Source: a virus. From it: a DNA stretch of 24,787 nt. A model generated the notes under the pieces. It did not search any database. It was given only the letters and a program-made list of their open reading frames with translations, and was not told the origin of the DNA. Position numbers and translations under genes: made by a program. Position 1 is the stretch's first letter; every line of letters starts with the position of its first letter. The stretch spans positions 1 to 24,787 of IMG/VR virus record IMGVR_UViG_3300017783_002359, one strand, 5' to 3'. Positions 1-7,650 of the stretch are shown one piece after another.

Positions 1-194
1 CAGAAATAACATTGACTGATAGTCACAATGTAGATGTAACACAAGACGGAAGTGGTGACCACAATGCCACAATTAATTTAAGTGGTAATACATCAACGAT
101 AGATTTGACACAGGATAGTAGTACCTCACAAAATTATTATCTTTATCAAAATTGTTCGCAAACTTCTTGCTCAGCCACTGTCACACAGAACTAA
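1..194 (+). CDS. Curlin-repeat-like protein, C-terminal fragment
   Basis: The reading frame is already open at the window edge (codons in phase with position 3), so only the last ~64 residues are visible and the start lies upstream. They form short alternating strands of the kind V-x-Q-x-G-x-x-x-N-x-A-x-I, for example DVTQDGSGDHNATI, followed by a variant repeat and a C-terminal NCSQTSC that could form a disulfide. The spacing of Q, G and N resembles the curlin repeats of CsgA/CsgB amyloid subunits, which are secreted and polymerise outside the cell. From memory, curli-related genes have been reported in pelagimyophages; I cannot verify a match here. It ends 10 bases before the adenylate cyclase gene, so the two are probably co-transcribed. 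It could instead be another repetitive beta-solenoid adhesin or a tail-fibre tip. Confidence 0.5.
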   Translation, partial: EITLTDSHNVDVTQDGSGDHNATINLSGNTSTIDLTQDSSTSQNYYLYQNCSQTSCSATVTQN

Positions 195-204
195 ATAGTA
201 ATAG

Positions 205-2070
205 ATGAAGAAATTATTTACACACTGGACTTTCGCTTTTGTTACCTTGTTCGCTCTCACATGGGTTGGACTACAAGACCCACAAATAAAAGAAATTCTT
301 AGGTTAAAATCATTTGACCTACAATTCCAAGCACAAGAAAAGGTAGTCTCACAAGACATTGCTATAGTTGAAATAGACGAGAAGTCTATGGAAATATATG
401 GTCAATGGCCTTGGAAGAGAGATATACTAGCAGGTCTTATAGAAGAATTAAGAATGGCAGAGGTTGGTGTCATTGTATTACCGATATTATTTGCAGAAGA
501 AGATAGATTAGGTGGTGATGAAGTTTTTGCCAATGCATTGAATGGTAATTTTGTAGTCATATCACAAACAGGTTCACATCAAACTACACAAAACGGATAT
601 CCTAGAGGTGTTGCCAAGATTGGTGACCCATTAAGTTGGTTATTTGAATGGCCTGGTATGGTAGGACCAATACCATTAATAGGTGAAAATGCAGCTGGTG
701 TAGGTACAACAAACACAGCACCTGAAATAGATGGTGTTGTTAGAAGAATGCCTTTACTTATGAAAATAGGTAATGATGTTTATCCAAATATTGCAATAGA
801 GGTAATTAGAGTTGCAGTTGGTGACCCTAGTTATCAGGTGAAAGCTAGTGACGCAGGTATTATTGCTATGCGTGTACCAGGTTTTGCAACAATCAATACC
901 GACCAACATGCAAGAATATGGTTAACATGGAATAAAGAATATAAAACAGTATCTTTAGCAGAAGCAGGACCAGGTGGGTTTTCAGAATTAAAAGGTAAAA
1001 CTATTATCATTGCACCCACAGCAGAGGGAATAGGTGGTGTGATTGCAACACCGACAGGTCAACAATATGATTATGTTGCCCTTGCCTCTACTTTACAAAC
1101 AGTTATAGATGGTGTCAATATAGAAAGAGTTGATATCTCATGGTTGATAGAATTGGCTGTTGCCTTTTTAGTAGGTGCCTGTATAATAGTCCTTACAAGA
1201 TTTACACCGTACTATGCAGTTGGAATGATGATGTTCTTCTTTGCAATTGCTTCAATATACGGTACAATATATTTCTTTGAAAGAAACATGTTAGTAGATG
1301 TCACTTGGATTTTAGTGACAATATTGTTTGTTGGTTTACATAGTATATTCAACAGATTTATTTTAGAATTTAGATTAAAACAACAGATAAGAAAACAATT
1401 TGAATCATACCTTGACCCACGACAAGTTGCCATATTACAAAAAGACCCTAGTAAATTGAAACTTGGTGGCGAAAGAAGAGAAATGTCTTTCTTATTCATG
1501 GACATTGTAGGTTTCACACCAATAAGTGAACATTATAAGAACAAAGATGACCCCGAAGGCCTTGTAGGTGTAATAAATGATTACTTAAATAGAATGAGTA
1601 AGATAGTAATGGATAATGGTGGTACTATTGATAAGTACATGGGCGATTGCATAATGGCATTCTGGAACGCACCCCTTGACTGTCCTAATCATGCGGAGAT
1701 GGCTGTTAAGACAAGTATAGAATGTGCTAAAGAAACACAGGCAATTAAAAAAGAGTTTAAAGAAAAAGGGTTACCAGAGATTAACATTGGTTCAGGTGTC
1801 AATACAGGTACTTGTATCGTTGGTAATATGGGTAGTGATATGAGGTTTGACTACTCAGTAATAGGTGACGCAGTTAATCTAGCTGCTAGGTTAGAGGCTG
1901 CGACAAGAAATTACAAAGACAAAAAAGGTAATGTTCTTGCTACATTATATTCTTCTTACACCATGGAACAATTGAAAGATGTTGACTCAATAGAAGTTGA
2001 CAAAATCAAAGTCAAAGGTAAAGAAGAGTTAATTACAATCTATAAACCTAAAATAAAGGAGGCTGATTAA
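205..2070 (+). CDS. CHASE2-domain class III adenylate cyclase, membrane bound
   Basis: This 621-aa protein has the complete architecture of bacterial CHASE2 adenylate/guanylate cyclases. There is an N-terminal helix (~8-24), an extracytoplasmic CHASE2 sensor (~27-310, with the SFDLQF start and the PEIDGVVRRMPLL core), three membrane helices (~312-331, 336-357, 362-380) and a cytoplasmic cyclase domain (~425-600). Metal-binding Asp are D433 (FMDIVGF) and D481 (KYMGDCIMAFW). The purine-selecting pair is K477 and D555, which predicts ATP rather than GTP. Transition-state residues N558 and R562 lie in AVNLAARLE. Nothing catalytic is missing, so an active cAMP-producing enzyme is predicted. The ATG at 205 starts directly at the first membrane helix; its ribosome site is weak. 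The curlin-like gene lies just upstream. Family assignment is firm; the sensed ligand and the role in infection are unknown. Confidence 0.93.
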   Translation: MKKLFTHWTFAFVTLFALTWVGLQDPQIKEILRLKSFDLQFQAQEKVVSQDIAIVEIDEKSMEIYGQWPWKRDILAGLIEELRMAEVGVIVLPILFAEEDRLGGDEVFANALNGNFVVISQTGSHQTTQNGYPRGVAKIGDPLSWLFEWPGMVGPIPLIGENAAGVGTTNTAPEIDGVVRRMPLLMKIGNDVYPNIAIEVIRVAVGDPSYQVKASDAGIIAMRVPGFATINTDQHARIWLTWNKEYKTVSLAEAGPGGFSELKGKTIIIAPTAEGIGGVIATPTGQQYDYVALASTLQTVIDGVNIERVDISWLIELAVAFLVGACIIVLTRFTPYYAVGMMMFFFAIASIYGTIYFFERNMLVDVTWILVTILFVGLHSIFNRFILEFRLKQQIRKQFESYLDPRQVAILQKDPSKLKLGGERREMSFLFMDIVGFTPISEHYKNKDDPEGLVGVINDYLNRMSKIVMDNGGTIDKYMGDCIMAFWNAPLDCPNHAEMAVKTSIECAKETQAIKKEFKEKGLPEINIGSGVNTGTCIVGNMGSDMRFDYSVIGDAVNLAARLEAATRNYKDKKGNVLATLYSSYTMEQLKDVDSIEVDKIKVKGKEELITIYKPKIKEAD

Positions 2071-2102
2071 TTATCTAACTAAAACTATTTTTAACTTTTA
2101 AA

Positions 2103-2110
2103 AAGGAGGT
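2103..2110 (+). promoter_or_regulatory. Strong Shine-Dalgarno serving a CTG start
   Basis: AAGGAGGT is a near-perfect anti-16S match, yet no ATG, GTG or TTG follows at a usable distance. The only codon at standard spacing (about 5 nt after GAGG) that opens a long frame is CTG at 2115. This site is the reason the short gene downstream is called. Confidence 0.6.
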
Positions 2111-2114
2111 CATT

Positions 2115-2312
2115 CTGACACGATTACAACAACGAAAATTGTATAAAGTAATTAAAAGAAAAAGAAGAGCAGACCATAGGACACGTTTATATTTGTTATT
2201 CAACCAGTGGGTCCTTATTAGAAAACAAAAAGATAGAAGAAGGAGGAAAACACAAAAAAAATTATATATGTTGCAAAGAAGTCGTGATTTAGGTCACCGT
2301 ATAGCAGCGTAA
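2115..2312 (+). CDS. Small very basic protein, apparent CTG start
   Basis: The frame encodes 65 residues from CTG at 2115, beginning (M/L)TRLQQRKLYKVIKRKRR and ending RSRDLGHRIAA. It is extremely rich in Lys/Arg, with basic clusters near residues 13-18 and 43-49 and hydrophobic/aromatic residues between (LYLLFNQW). That composition would suit a nucleic-acid-binding protein, but I recognise no family. Evidence that it is real is an ideal Shine-Dalgarno (2103-2110), an uninterrupted frame filling most of the gap between the cyclase and the next gene, and no competing frame. ATT at 2112 is also in frame but too close to the ribosome site. The first in-frame TTG (2139) has no ribosome site. A base error that destroyed an ATG is a possible alternative explanation. 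Confidence 0.5.
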   Translation: MTRLQQRKLYKVIKRKRRADHRTRLYLLFNQWVLIRKQKDRRRRKTQKKLYMLQRSRDLGHRIAA

Positions 2313-2437
2313 TTAACTAAATAATAATAGGACAATATAGTCAAGAGGTAAGATAAAACACTTATCATTAAGTAATAAACATGAGTCCTACTATTCCGTC
2401 CTTGCAAGGATAGTTATTAATCAGAGAGAGAAAACGA
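2313..2437 (+). other. Intergenic stretch with a perfect palindrome
   Basis: These 125 bases contain no gene above ten codons. They hold TCCTTGCAAGGA (2399-2410), a perfect 12-bp palindrome, and an overlapping alternative stem CTATTCC/GGATAG (bulged T) with a 10-base loop. A D-arm-like stretch lies at ~2336-2355, but no complete tRNA cloverleaf can be drawn. The element could be an untranslated structured leader of the next gene or a protein-binding site. Confidence 0.35.
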
Positions 2438-2866
2438 ATGTCAGATAATCAAATAACTGACCTCAAAGTAGAATTTGAAGGTCTTAAAAAAGACGTTAAT
2501 AATGTTATGAATCTGAACAGTCGTTTAGACACAGCTATTGAGAAGTTAACAGATGTATCATCACAAATCAAATCAATGTTGGCAGTACACGAAGAGAAGA
2601 TTGGTCGTCAAGAACAGATAGACGAAATCATCTTTGAAAAATTAAAAGACCGTGCTGATTCTATTGATAAGGTTCACAAAGAGTTATCAAAAGAAATGTA
2701 TCACGTAGAAAAGAGATTATTAATAGAAATTAAGTCTCTTAAGCTTGACATTTCAGGAAGAATCGGTATACTAGAGAGATACAAATGGTTAATTATGGGT
2801 GGCGCCATAGTCGTTGGTTGGTTCATAGCACTTAATGGTGGTGAACTCATAGACTTAATGAAGTAA
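2438..2866 (+). CDS. Coiled-coil protein with one C-terminal membrane helix
   Basis: This 142-aa protein begins with ~105 residues of heptad-like helix (IEKLTDVSSQIKSML, KLKDRADSIDKVHKEL, VEKRLLIEIKSLKLDI). One hydrophobic segment follows at ~117-133 (LIMGGAIVVGWFIAL), then a short acidic tail. Coiled coil plus C-terminal helix recalls XhlA-type phage membrane proteins, which assist holins, but the resemblance is one of layout, not of recognisable motifs. A purine-rich ribosome site (GAGAGAG) precedes the ATG at 2438. The gene is followed directly by a terminator, so it ends the cyclase-side transcription unit. It might equally be a membrane anchor for a phage complex. Confidence 0.75.
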   Translation: MSDNQITDLKVEFEGLKKDVNNVMNLNSRLDTAIEKLTDVSSQIKSMLAVHEEKIGRQEQIDEIIFEKLKDRADSIDKVHKELSKEMYHVEKRLLIEIKSLKLDISGRIGILERYKWLIMGGAIVVGWFIALNGGELIDLMK

Positions 2867-2885
2867 CCAGACTGGAATAGCTTTT

Positions 2886-2923
2886 TAAAAAAATAAGCGC
2901 TGGAAACCTCGGTGCTATTTTTC
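2886..2923 (+). terminator. Rho-independent terminator after the coiled-coil gene
   Basis: The stem AAAAATA(A)GC / GCTATTTTT (2889-2898 with 2914-2922, one bulged A) closes on a 15-base GC-richer loop, and the right arm supplies the U-tract. It sits 20 bases past the stop codon and just before a strong promoter. The loop contains AACCTC (2905-2910), which can alternatively pair with GAGGTT at 2930-2935. Confidence 0.6.
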
Positions 2924-2945
2924 TCGCTGGAGGTTCGCCACAGCA

Positions 2946-2974
2946 TTGACAAGGTGACTATATTATGTTATTAT
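2946..2974 (+). promoter_or_regulatory. Sigma70-like promoter for the primase-nrd operon
   Basis: TTGACA (2946-2951), a 17-base spacer and TATTAT (2969-2974) form a near-consensus host-type promoter. The -10 box ends 27 bases before the primase ATG. It follows the terminator at 2886-2923, marking a clean boundary between transcription units. Confidence 0.75.
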
Positions 2975-3001
2975 GTGTATCTTATCTTATGAAAGTATAT
3001 T

Positions 3002-4000
3002 ATGTCAAGTTACATTGATTTAAAGTTTATTAATGAAATATCTGCCAGATTGTCGCAGTTTAAAAAGAAGACGGATTATCTGTATAATTTCAGATGTCCC
3101 TATTGTGGCGATTCGCAGAAGTCTAAAACCAAAGCAAGAGCATATCTCTACAGAGTAAAGAATGATATGTTTTTCAAATGCCACAATTGTGGTGAAGGAC
3201 ACAACTTATCAAATTTTTTAAAATATTTGGATCCAAAGAAGTATGAAGAATACTTACTAGAAAGATACAAAGGTTCAGCACCCTCCACGTCTAAACCTAA
3301 ATTTGAGAATTTTGTACCTAAATTTGAAGAAAAAGATTTCTTAGCAAATCTTGTTTGTGTTAAAGACCTAGCAGAAGACCATCCGGTCACTGCTTACATT
3401 AATAACAGAAAAATACCTAATGAGTATAAGAGTAAACTTTATCTTTGTGATAAGTTTATGTCATTTGTAAATGAGGTAAAACCGAATACTTTTCCTCATA
3501 CAAAAGGCGAGCATCCTAGGTTGATTATACCTTTCTATGATGTTGACGGCAAAGCATTTGCTTTTCAAGGCCGTGCATTTGGAAAAGAACAACCAAAGTA
3601 TCTTACAATTAAGTTAGACGAAAATAAACAAAAAGTTTATGGTTTAGATACGATAAATTTGCATGAGCAGATTTACATTGTAGAAGGACCTATAGATAGT
3701 ATGTTTATTGATAATTGTTTGGCAGCTGGTGGTGCTGATTTAACATTGACAGTACCAGTAGAACAAGTCACATATATATTTGATAACGAACCACGTAACA
3801 AAGAAATTATCAAACGTATGTATGACTTAATTGACGCAGGCTATAATGTTGTTGTATGGCCTGAAGACCTACAACTGAAAGATGTAAATGATTTAATTAT
3901 TTCAGGAATGTCAAAGTTAGAGGTAAAAAATCTTATAAGTAAACATACGTATTCAGGACTAGAAGCATTAACCAATATGACCAAATTTAGAAAGTGTTAG
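3002..4000 (+). CDS. DNA primase, T4 gp61 type
   Basis: This 332-aa primase would synthesise RNA primers for lagging-strand replication with a DnaB-type helicase. The N-terminal zinc ribbon is C32-x2-C35 and C60-x2-C63. A TOPRIM-like catalytic core follows: VEGPIDSMF with E228, then FDNEPRNKEII (D261, N262, E263), a motif characteristic of the T4 gp61 group, and a Lys/Asp-rich stretch near 288-297 (EDLQLKDVND). Length is close to T4 gp61. The ATG at 3002 has only a weak ribosome site but follows the promoter at 2946 at the usual distance. It is the first gene of the operon and stops 13 bases before nrdA. Confidence 0.92.
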   Translation: MSSYIDLKFINEISARLSQFKKKTDYLYNFRCPYCGDSQKSKTKARAYLYRVKNDMFFKCHNCGEGHNLSNFLKYLDPKKYEEYLLERYKGSAPSTSKPKFENFVPKFEEKDFLANLVCVKDLAEDHPVTAYINNRKIPNEYKSKLYLCDKFMSFVNEVKPNTFPHTKGEHPRLIIPFYDVDGKAFAFQGRAFGKEQPKYLTIKLDENKQKVYGLDTINLHEQIYIVEGPIDSMFIDNCLAAGGADLTLTVPVEQVTYIFDNEPRNKEIIKRMYDLIDAGYNVVVWPEDLQLKDVNDLIISGMSKLEVKNLISKHTYSGLEALTNMTKFRKC

Positions 4001-4013
4001 GAGAAGGAGAAAC

Positions 4014-6341
4014 ATGACAGGAACAGAAAATATAAACGTACAAAAAAGAAACGGCCGAGGTACTGAACCTCTTAACATTGACAAGATACATGAAATGGTT
4101 GAATATGCTTGTGACGATATTACAGGCGTCTCATCATCACAAATTGAAATGTCCTCTGGTCTACAATTTTATGATGGTATTACTACAGATGATATACAAC
4201 AGATTTTAATTAAGTCAGCTTCAGACCTAATCACACTAGAAACTCCTAATTATCAATACGCAGCTGCTAGACTATTATTGTTTAGTCTTAGAAAACAGAT
4301 TTTCCATAGAATGTGGGACCACCCACATATCTATACTCACACTAAAAAAGGTGTTGAGTTAGGTGTTTACGATAAAACTATTTTAGAACATTATGATGAA
4401 AAAGATTTCAATAGAATGGAATCTTGGATTTCACATCAAAGAGATTATGATTTTACATATGCTGGGCTAAGACAAGTTATTGACAAATACCTTGTACAAG
4501 ATAGAAGTAATGGACAAGTATTTGAAACACCACAATTCATGTACATGTTAATTGCAGCTACTATCTTTGCAAATTATCCTAAAGACAAGAGAATGAGTTA
4601 TGTTAAAAAATATTATGACGCTACATCAAAATTTAAAATCAATATTCCTACTCCGGTTATGGCCGGTGTTAGAACTCCTATTCGCCAGTATGCTTCTTGT
4701 GTGTTGGTTGATGTGGATGATTCTTTGCCATCTATTTTCAGTAGTGATATGGCTATTGGCAATTACGTTGCACAAAGGGCTGGTATCGGTATTAACGCTG
4801 GGAGGATTAGAGGAATCAATTCCAGAATTAGAGGCGGTGAAGTCCAGCACACAGGAGTTATACCATTCCTCAAAAAGTTTGAGGCAACGGTTAAGTGTTG
4901 TACACAAAACGGTGTACGTGGCGGTTCTGCTACAGTGCATTTCCCTATTTGGCATAAAGAAATTGAAGATATTATCGTTCTCAAAAACAATAAAGGAACA
5001 GAGGACAATCGTGTTAGAAAACTTGACTACTCTATACAGATATCTAAAATCTTCTATGAAAGATTTATTAATGACGAAGAAATAACTTTGTTCTCGCCAC
5101 ATGAAGTACCTGAATTATATGAGTCATGGGGTTTACCAGAATTTGATGAACTGTATGAAAAGGCAGAAAGAAAAACTAGTGTAGAAAAAAGAAAAGTATC
5201 AGCACAGACATTGTTTATGGACATGTTGAAAGAAAGAGCAGAAACAGGTCGTATCTATATTATGAATATTGACCATTGTAATACTCACTCTAGTTTCAAA
5301 GACAGAATTTATATGTCTAACTTATGCCAAGAAATTACATTACCAACTACACCTATCACTCACATTGATGGTGAAGGAGAGATTGCATTATGTATTTTAA
5401 GTGCTATCAATGTTGGTAAATTAAATTACCTAGAAGATTTAGAAAGTCTTTGTGACCTTGCTGTTAGAGCATTAGATGAAATTATTGACCACCAAGAATA
5501 TCCTGTTAAGGCTGCCGAAGTATCTACAAAGGCAAGACGTTCTTTAGGTATTGGTTATATTGGTCTTGCACATTATCTAGCAAAACAGAAATTAAATTAT
5601 GCAGATAAAGAAGCATGGAAAGAAGTTGACGAATTAACTGAACACTTCCAATATTACCTATTACAAGCGTCAAACAACTTGGCAAAAGAAAAAGGTCAAT
5701 GTGATTATTTCCATAGAACAAAGTATGCAGACGGCATTTTACCTATTGATACTTACAAGAAAGAAGTTGATGATATTGTAAATCGTAAACTATCTATGAA
5801 ATGGGAACAGTTAAGAAAAGATATTAAAGAACATGGGCTGCGACACAGTACCTTATCAGCACAAATGCCAAGTGAGTCATCTAGTGTTGTTTCAAATGCG
5901 ACAAATGGTATTGAGCCACCAAGAGACTATCTATCAGTTAAAAAGTCTAAAAAAGGTACATTAAAACAAGTTGTACCAGATTATCATAGACTAAAGAACG
6001 CATATACTCTTTTATGGGACATGAAAGGGAATGAAGGATATATAAATATCGTTGCAGTAATGCAGAAGTATTTTGACCAAGCAATTAGTGGTAATTGGTC
6101 ATACAATCCTGAACAATATGAAGGTGGTCAAGTGTCTATTGCTCAAATGGCACAAGATTTATTGACAACTTATAAATTAGGTTGGAAGACTTCTTATTAT
6201 CAAAATACATATGATAGTAAGAAAGATGAAGACGAACCAGTCCATCCATTAGGTTGGAAAGACGAAGTAGAAGAAACTATACCCAGCACACTAGCAGCCT
6301 CACCAGAAGATGATGAGAACTGTGATAGTTGCACAATATAA
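4014..6341 (+). CDS. nrdA: Ribonucleoside-diphosphate reductase, alpha (class Ia)
   Basis: The large subunit reduces ribonucleotides to deoxyribonucleotides for phage DNA synthesis. The 775-aa protein begins with an ATP-cone-like region (~9-95, VQKRNGRGTEPLNIDKIHEM). The redox pair is C229 (ASCVLVD) and C460 (IALC). The active site is N436-L-C438-Q-E440, equivalent to NLCLE in E. coli. The radical-relay tyrosines are Y728-Y729 (TSYYQNT), and the C-terminal reductant pair is C770-x2-C773 in CDSC, tighter than the CxxxxC of E. coli. Ribosome site AAGGAG precedes ATG 4014. nrdB follows after 14 bases, and a phage glutaredoxin lies at 20634. No intron or intein interrupts it. Confidence 0.97.
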   Translation: MTGTENINVQKRNGRGTEPLNIDKIHEMVEYACDDITGVSSSQIEMSSGLQFYDGITTDDIQQILIKSASDLITLETPNYQYAAARLLLFSLRKQIFHRMWDHPHIYTHTKKGVELGVYDKTILEHYDEKDFNRMESWISHQRDYDFTYAGLRQVIDKYLVQDRSNGQVFETPQFMYMLIAATIFANYPKDKRMSYVKKYYDATSKFKINIPTPVMAGVRTPIRQYASCVLVDVDDSLPSIFSSDMAIGNYVAQRAGIGINAGRIRGINSRIRGGEVQHTGVIPFLKKFEATVKCCTQNGVRGGSATVHFPIWHKEIEDIIVLKNNKGTEDNRVRKLDYSIQISKIFYERFINDEEITLFSPHEVPELYESWGLPEFDELYEKAERKTSVEKRKVSAQTLFMDMLKERAETGRIYIMNIDHCNTHSSFKDRIYMSNLCQEITLPTTPITHIDGEGEIALCILSAINVGKLNYLEDLESLCDLAVRALDEIIDHQEYPVKAAEVSTKARRSLGIGYIGLAHYLAKQKLNYADKEAWKEVDELTEHFQYYLLQASNNLAKEKGQCDYFHRTKYADGILPIDTYKKEVDDIVNRKLSMKWEQLRKDIKEHGLRHSTLSAQMPSESSSVVSNATNGIEPPRDYLSVKKSKKGTLKQVVPDYHRLKNAYTLLWDMKGNEGYINIVAVMQKYFDQAISGNWSYNPEQYEGGQVSIAQMAQDLLTTYKLGWKTSYYQNTYDSKKDEDEPVHPLGWKDEVEETIPSTLAASPEDDENCDSCTI

Positions 6342-6355
6342 AGAGAGAGAGAAAA

Positions 6356-7459
6356 ATGGCTAGAAGTGTACTAAACACAAACGATAATATTGACTTTACA
6401 AAGCAACCAATGTTCTTTGGTGAAGACTTGCAAGTGCAAAGATATGATGATATGAAATATCCAATCTTTGACAAGTTGAATCAACAACAATTAGGTTACT
6501 TTTGGAGACCAGAAGAAGTATCTCTACAGAAAGATAGAAATGACTATGCTCAATTGTCAGAGCAACAAAAGTTTATCTTTACTGCTAATTTAAAATATCA
6601 GACTATGTTAGATAGTGTACAAGGTAGAGGTCCATGTTTGGCATTTTTACCTTTCGTATCATTACCTGAAATAGAGGGTTGTATTGTAACATGGGATTTT
6701 ATTGAGACTATTCATTCACGTTCATATACATACATCATTAAAAACTTATACTCACAACCAGGTGAAGTATTTGATACTATTATTGGTGATGAGAAAATTC
6801 AGAAAAGAGCACAAACTATTACAGAAACTTATGATGACCTAATTGCGTCAGGTTATAAGTGGCATTTAGATAATAAGTCAGTGACAGAATATGAACTTAA
6901 AAAGAAATTATGGAAAGCATTGGTCACTGTAAACATTTTAGAGGGTTTACGTTTCTATGTATCATTTGCTTGTTCATTTGCATTTGGTGAATTAAAACTA
7001 CTTGAAGGTAGTGCTAAGATTATTTCTTTTATTGCAAGAGACGAATCACAACACTTAGCAATGTCACAAAGAATTATTAATAACTACAGAGAAGTAGAAA
7101 ACGATAAAGTCATGCTAAAGGTCATTAAAGACACAGCAAAAGAAGTTGAGACAATGTATGACGAAGCAGTAGAGGAAGAGAAACGTTGGGCAACATATCT
7201 ATTTTCCAAAGGAAGTATGATTGGTTTATCAGAAAAACTGTTACACCAGTTTGTAGAATATATGGCAAATCGCAGAATGAAAGCAATCGGCCTGACACCA
7301 AAATACGACCAAAAAACAAATCCACTACCATGGGTAGACCACTGGCTGAATTCAAAGGGTACACAAAATGCACCACAAGAAACAGAGATTGAGTCTTATG
7401 TAATTGGTGGTATTAAACAAGATGTAGAAAAAGACCAATTTAAGAAATTTAAATTATAA
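6356..7459 (+). CDS. nrdB: Ribonucleoside-diphosphate reductase, beta (class Ia)
   Basis: The radical-generating subunit that partners NrdA, 367 aa from the ATG at 6356. I chose this start over an in-frame ATG at 6329 because that one lies inside nrdA, while 6356 has a GAGAGAGA ribosome site. All di-iron ligands of the E. coli type are visible: Asp in QTMLDSVQGR, Glu and His in ETIHSRSY, Glu in LEGLRFYVSF, and Glu/His in RDESQHL. The tyrosyl-radical Tyr is the last residue of ETIHSRSY. The C-terminal tail (DQFKKFKL) would dock on NrdA. The stop overlaps the next start as TAATG. Confidence 0.97.
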   Translation: MARSVLNTNDNIDFTKQPMFFGEDLQVQRYDDMKYPIFDKLNQQQLGYFWRPEEVSLQKDRNDYAQLSEQQKFIFTANLKYQTMLDSVQGRGPCLAFLPFVSLPEIEGCIVTWDFIETIHSRSYTYIIKNLYSQPGEVFDTIIGDEKIQKRAQTITETYDDLIASGYKWHLDNKSVTEYELKKKLWKALVTVNILEGLRFYVSFACSFAFGELKLLEGSAKIISFIARDESQHLAMSQRIINNYREVENDKVMLKVIKDTAKEVETMYDEAVEEEKRWATYLFSKGSMIGLSEKLLHQFVEYMANRRMKAIGLTPKYDQKTNPLPWVDHWLNSKGTQNAPQETEIESYVIGGIKQDVEKDQFKKFKL

Positions 7460-7650
7460 TGGAAAAAGCAACAAAACATTGTACGAATTGTGATACAAAA
7501 TACACCGTGACGTGGGATTTAGATGAACAAGATTTAGAACCAATGACGTGTCCTTTTTGTGGTTGGGAAGTTGAAGAACAAGAAGAGATTATTGAGGAAA
7601 TACCGAATGACGCAGACGGACACGACAGAGAAGACGATAATTGGGATTGA
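7459..7650 (+). CDS. Small acidic zinc-ribbon protein
   Basis: This 63-aa protein has two CxxC knuckles, C8-TN-C11 and C31-PF-C34, in a spacing typical of a zinc ribbon. An extremely acidic tail follows (EEQEEIIEEIPNDADGHDRE). The knuckles suggest binding to nucleic acid or to another protein. The acidic tail could mimic DNA or contact RNA polymerase, which is speculation. The ATG overlaps the nrdB stop (TAATG), implying translational coupling, and the last 44 bases overlap the RuvC-like gene in another frame. I do not recognise a named family beyond zinc ribbons common in T4-type phages. Confidence 0.8.
   Translation: MEKATKHCTNCDTKYTVTWDLDEQDLEPMTCPFCGWEVEEQEEIIEEIPNDADGHDREDDNWD

Noticed and set aside
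2331-2402. Possible tRNA gene (GGAC...GTCC ends, D-arm-like TATAGTCAAGAGGTAAGATA)
   Set aside because: The anticodon stem gives a 4- or 6-base loop instead of 7, there is no TTC-containing T-loop, and the acceptor stem needs a two-base bulge.
4600-5085. 161-codon plus-strand frame inside nrdA, and the long minus-strand frame at 4626-5102
   Set aside because: Both are out-of-frame shadows of nrdA, whose catalytic residues run unbroken through the region; neither has a ribosome site or recognisable domain.
6038-6050. TATAAATA late-promoter match inside nrdA
   Set aside because: It encodes conserved NrdA residues (GYINIV) and has no gene start nearby; a chance match in AT-rich coding DNA.
6329-6355. 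Upstream in-frame ATG for nrdB
   Set aside because: It lies within the end of nrdA and lacks a ribosome site, while ATG 6356 has a purine-rich one and matches the usual NrdB N-terminus.
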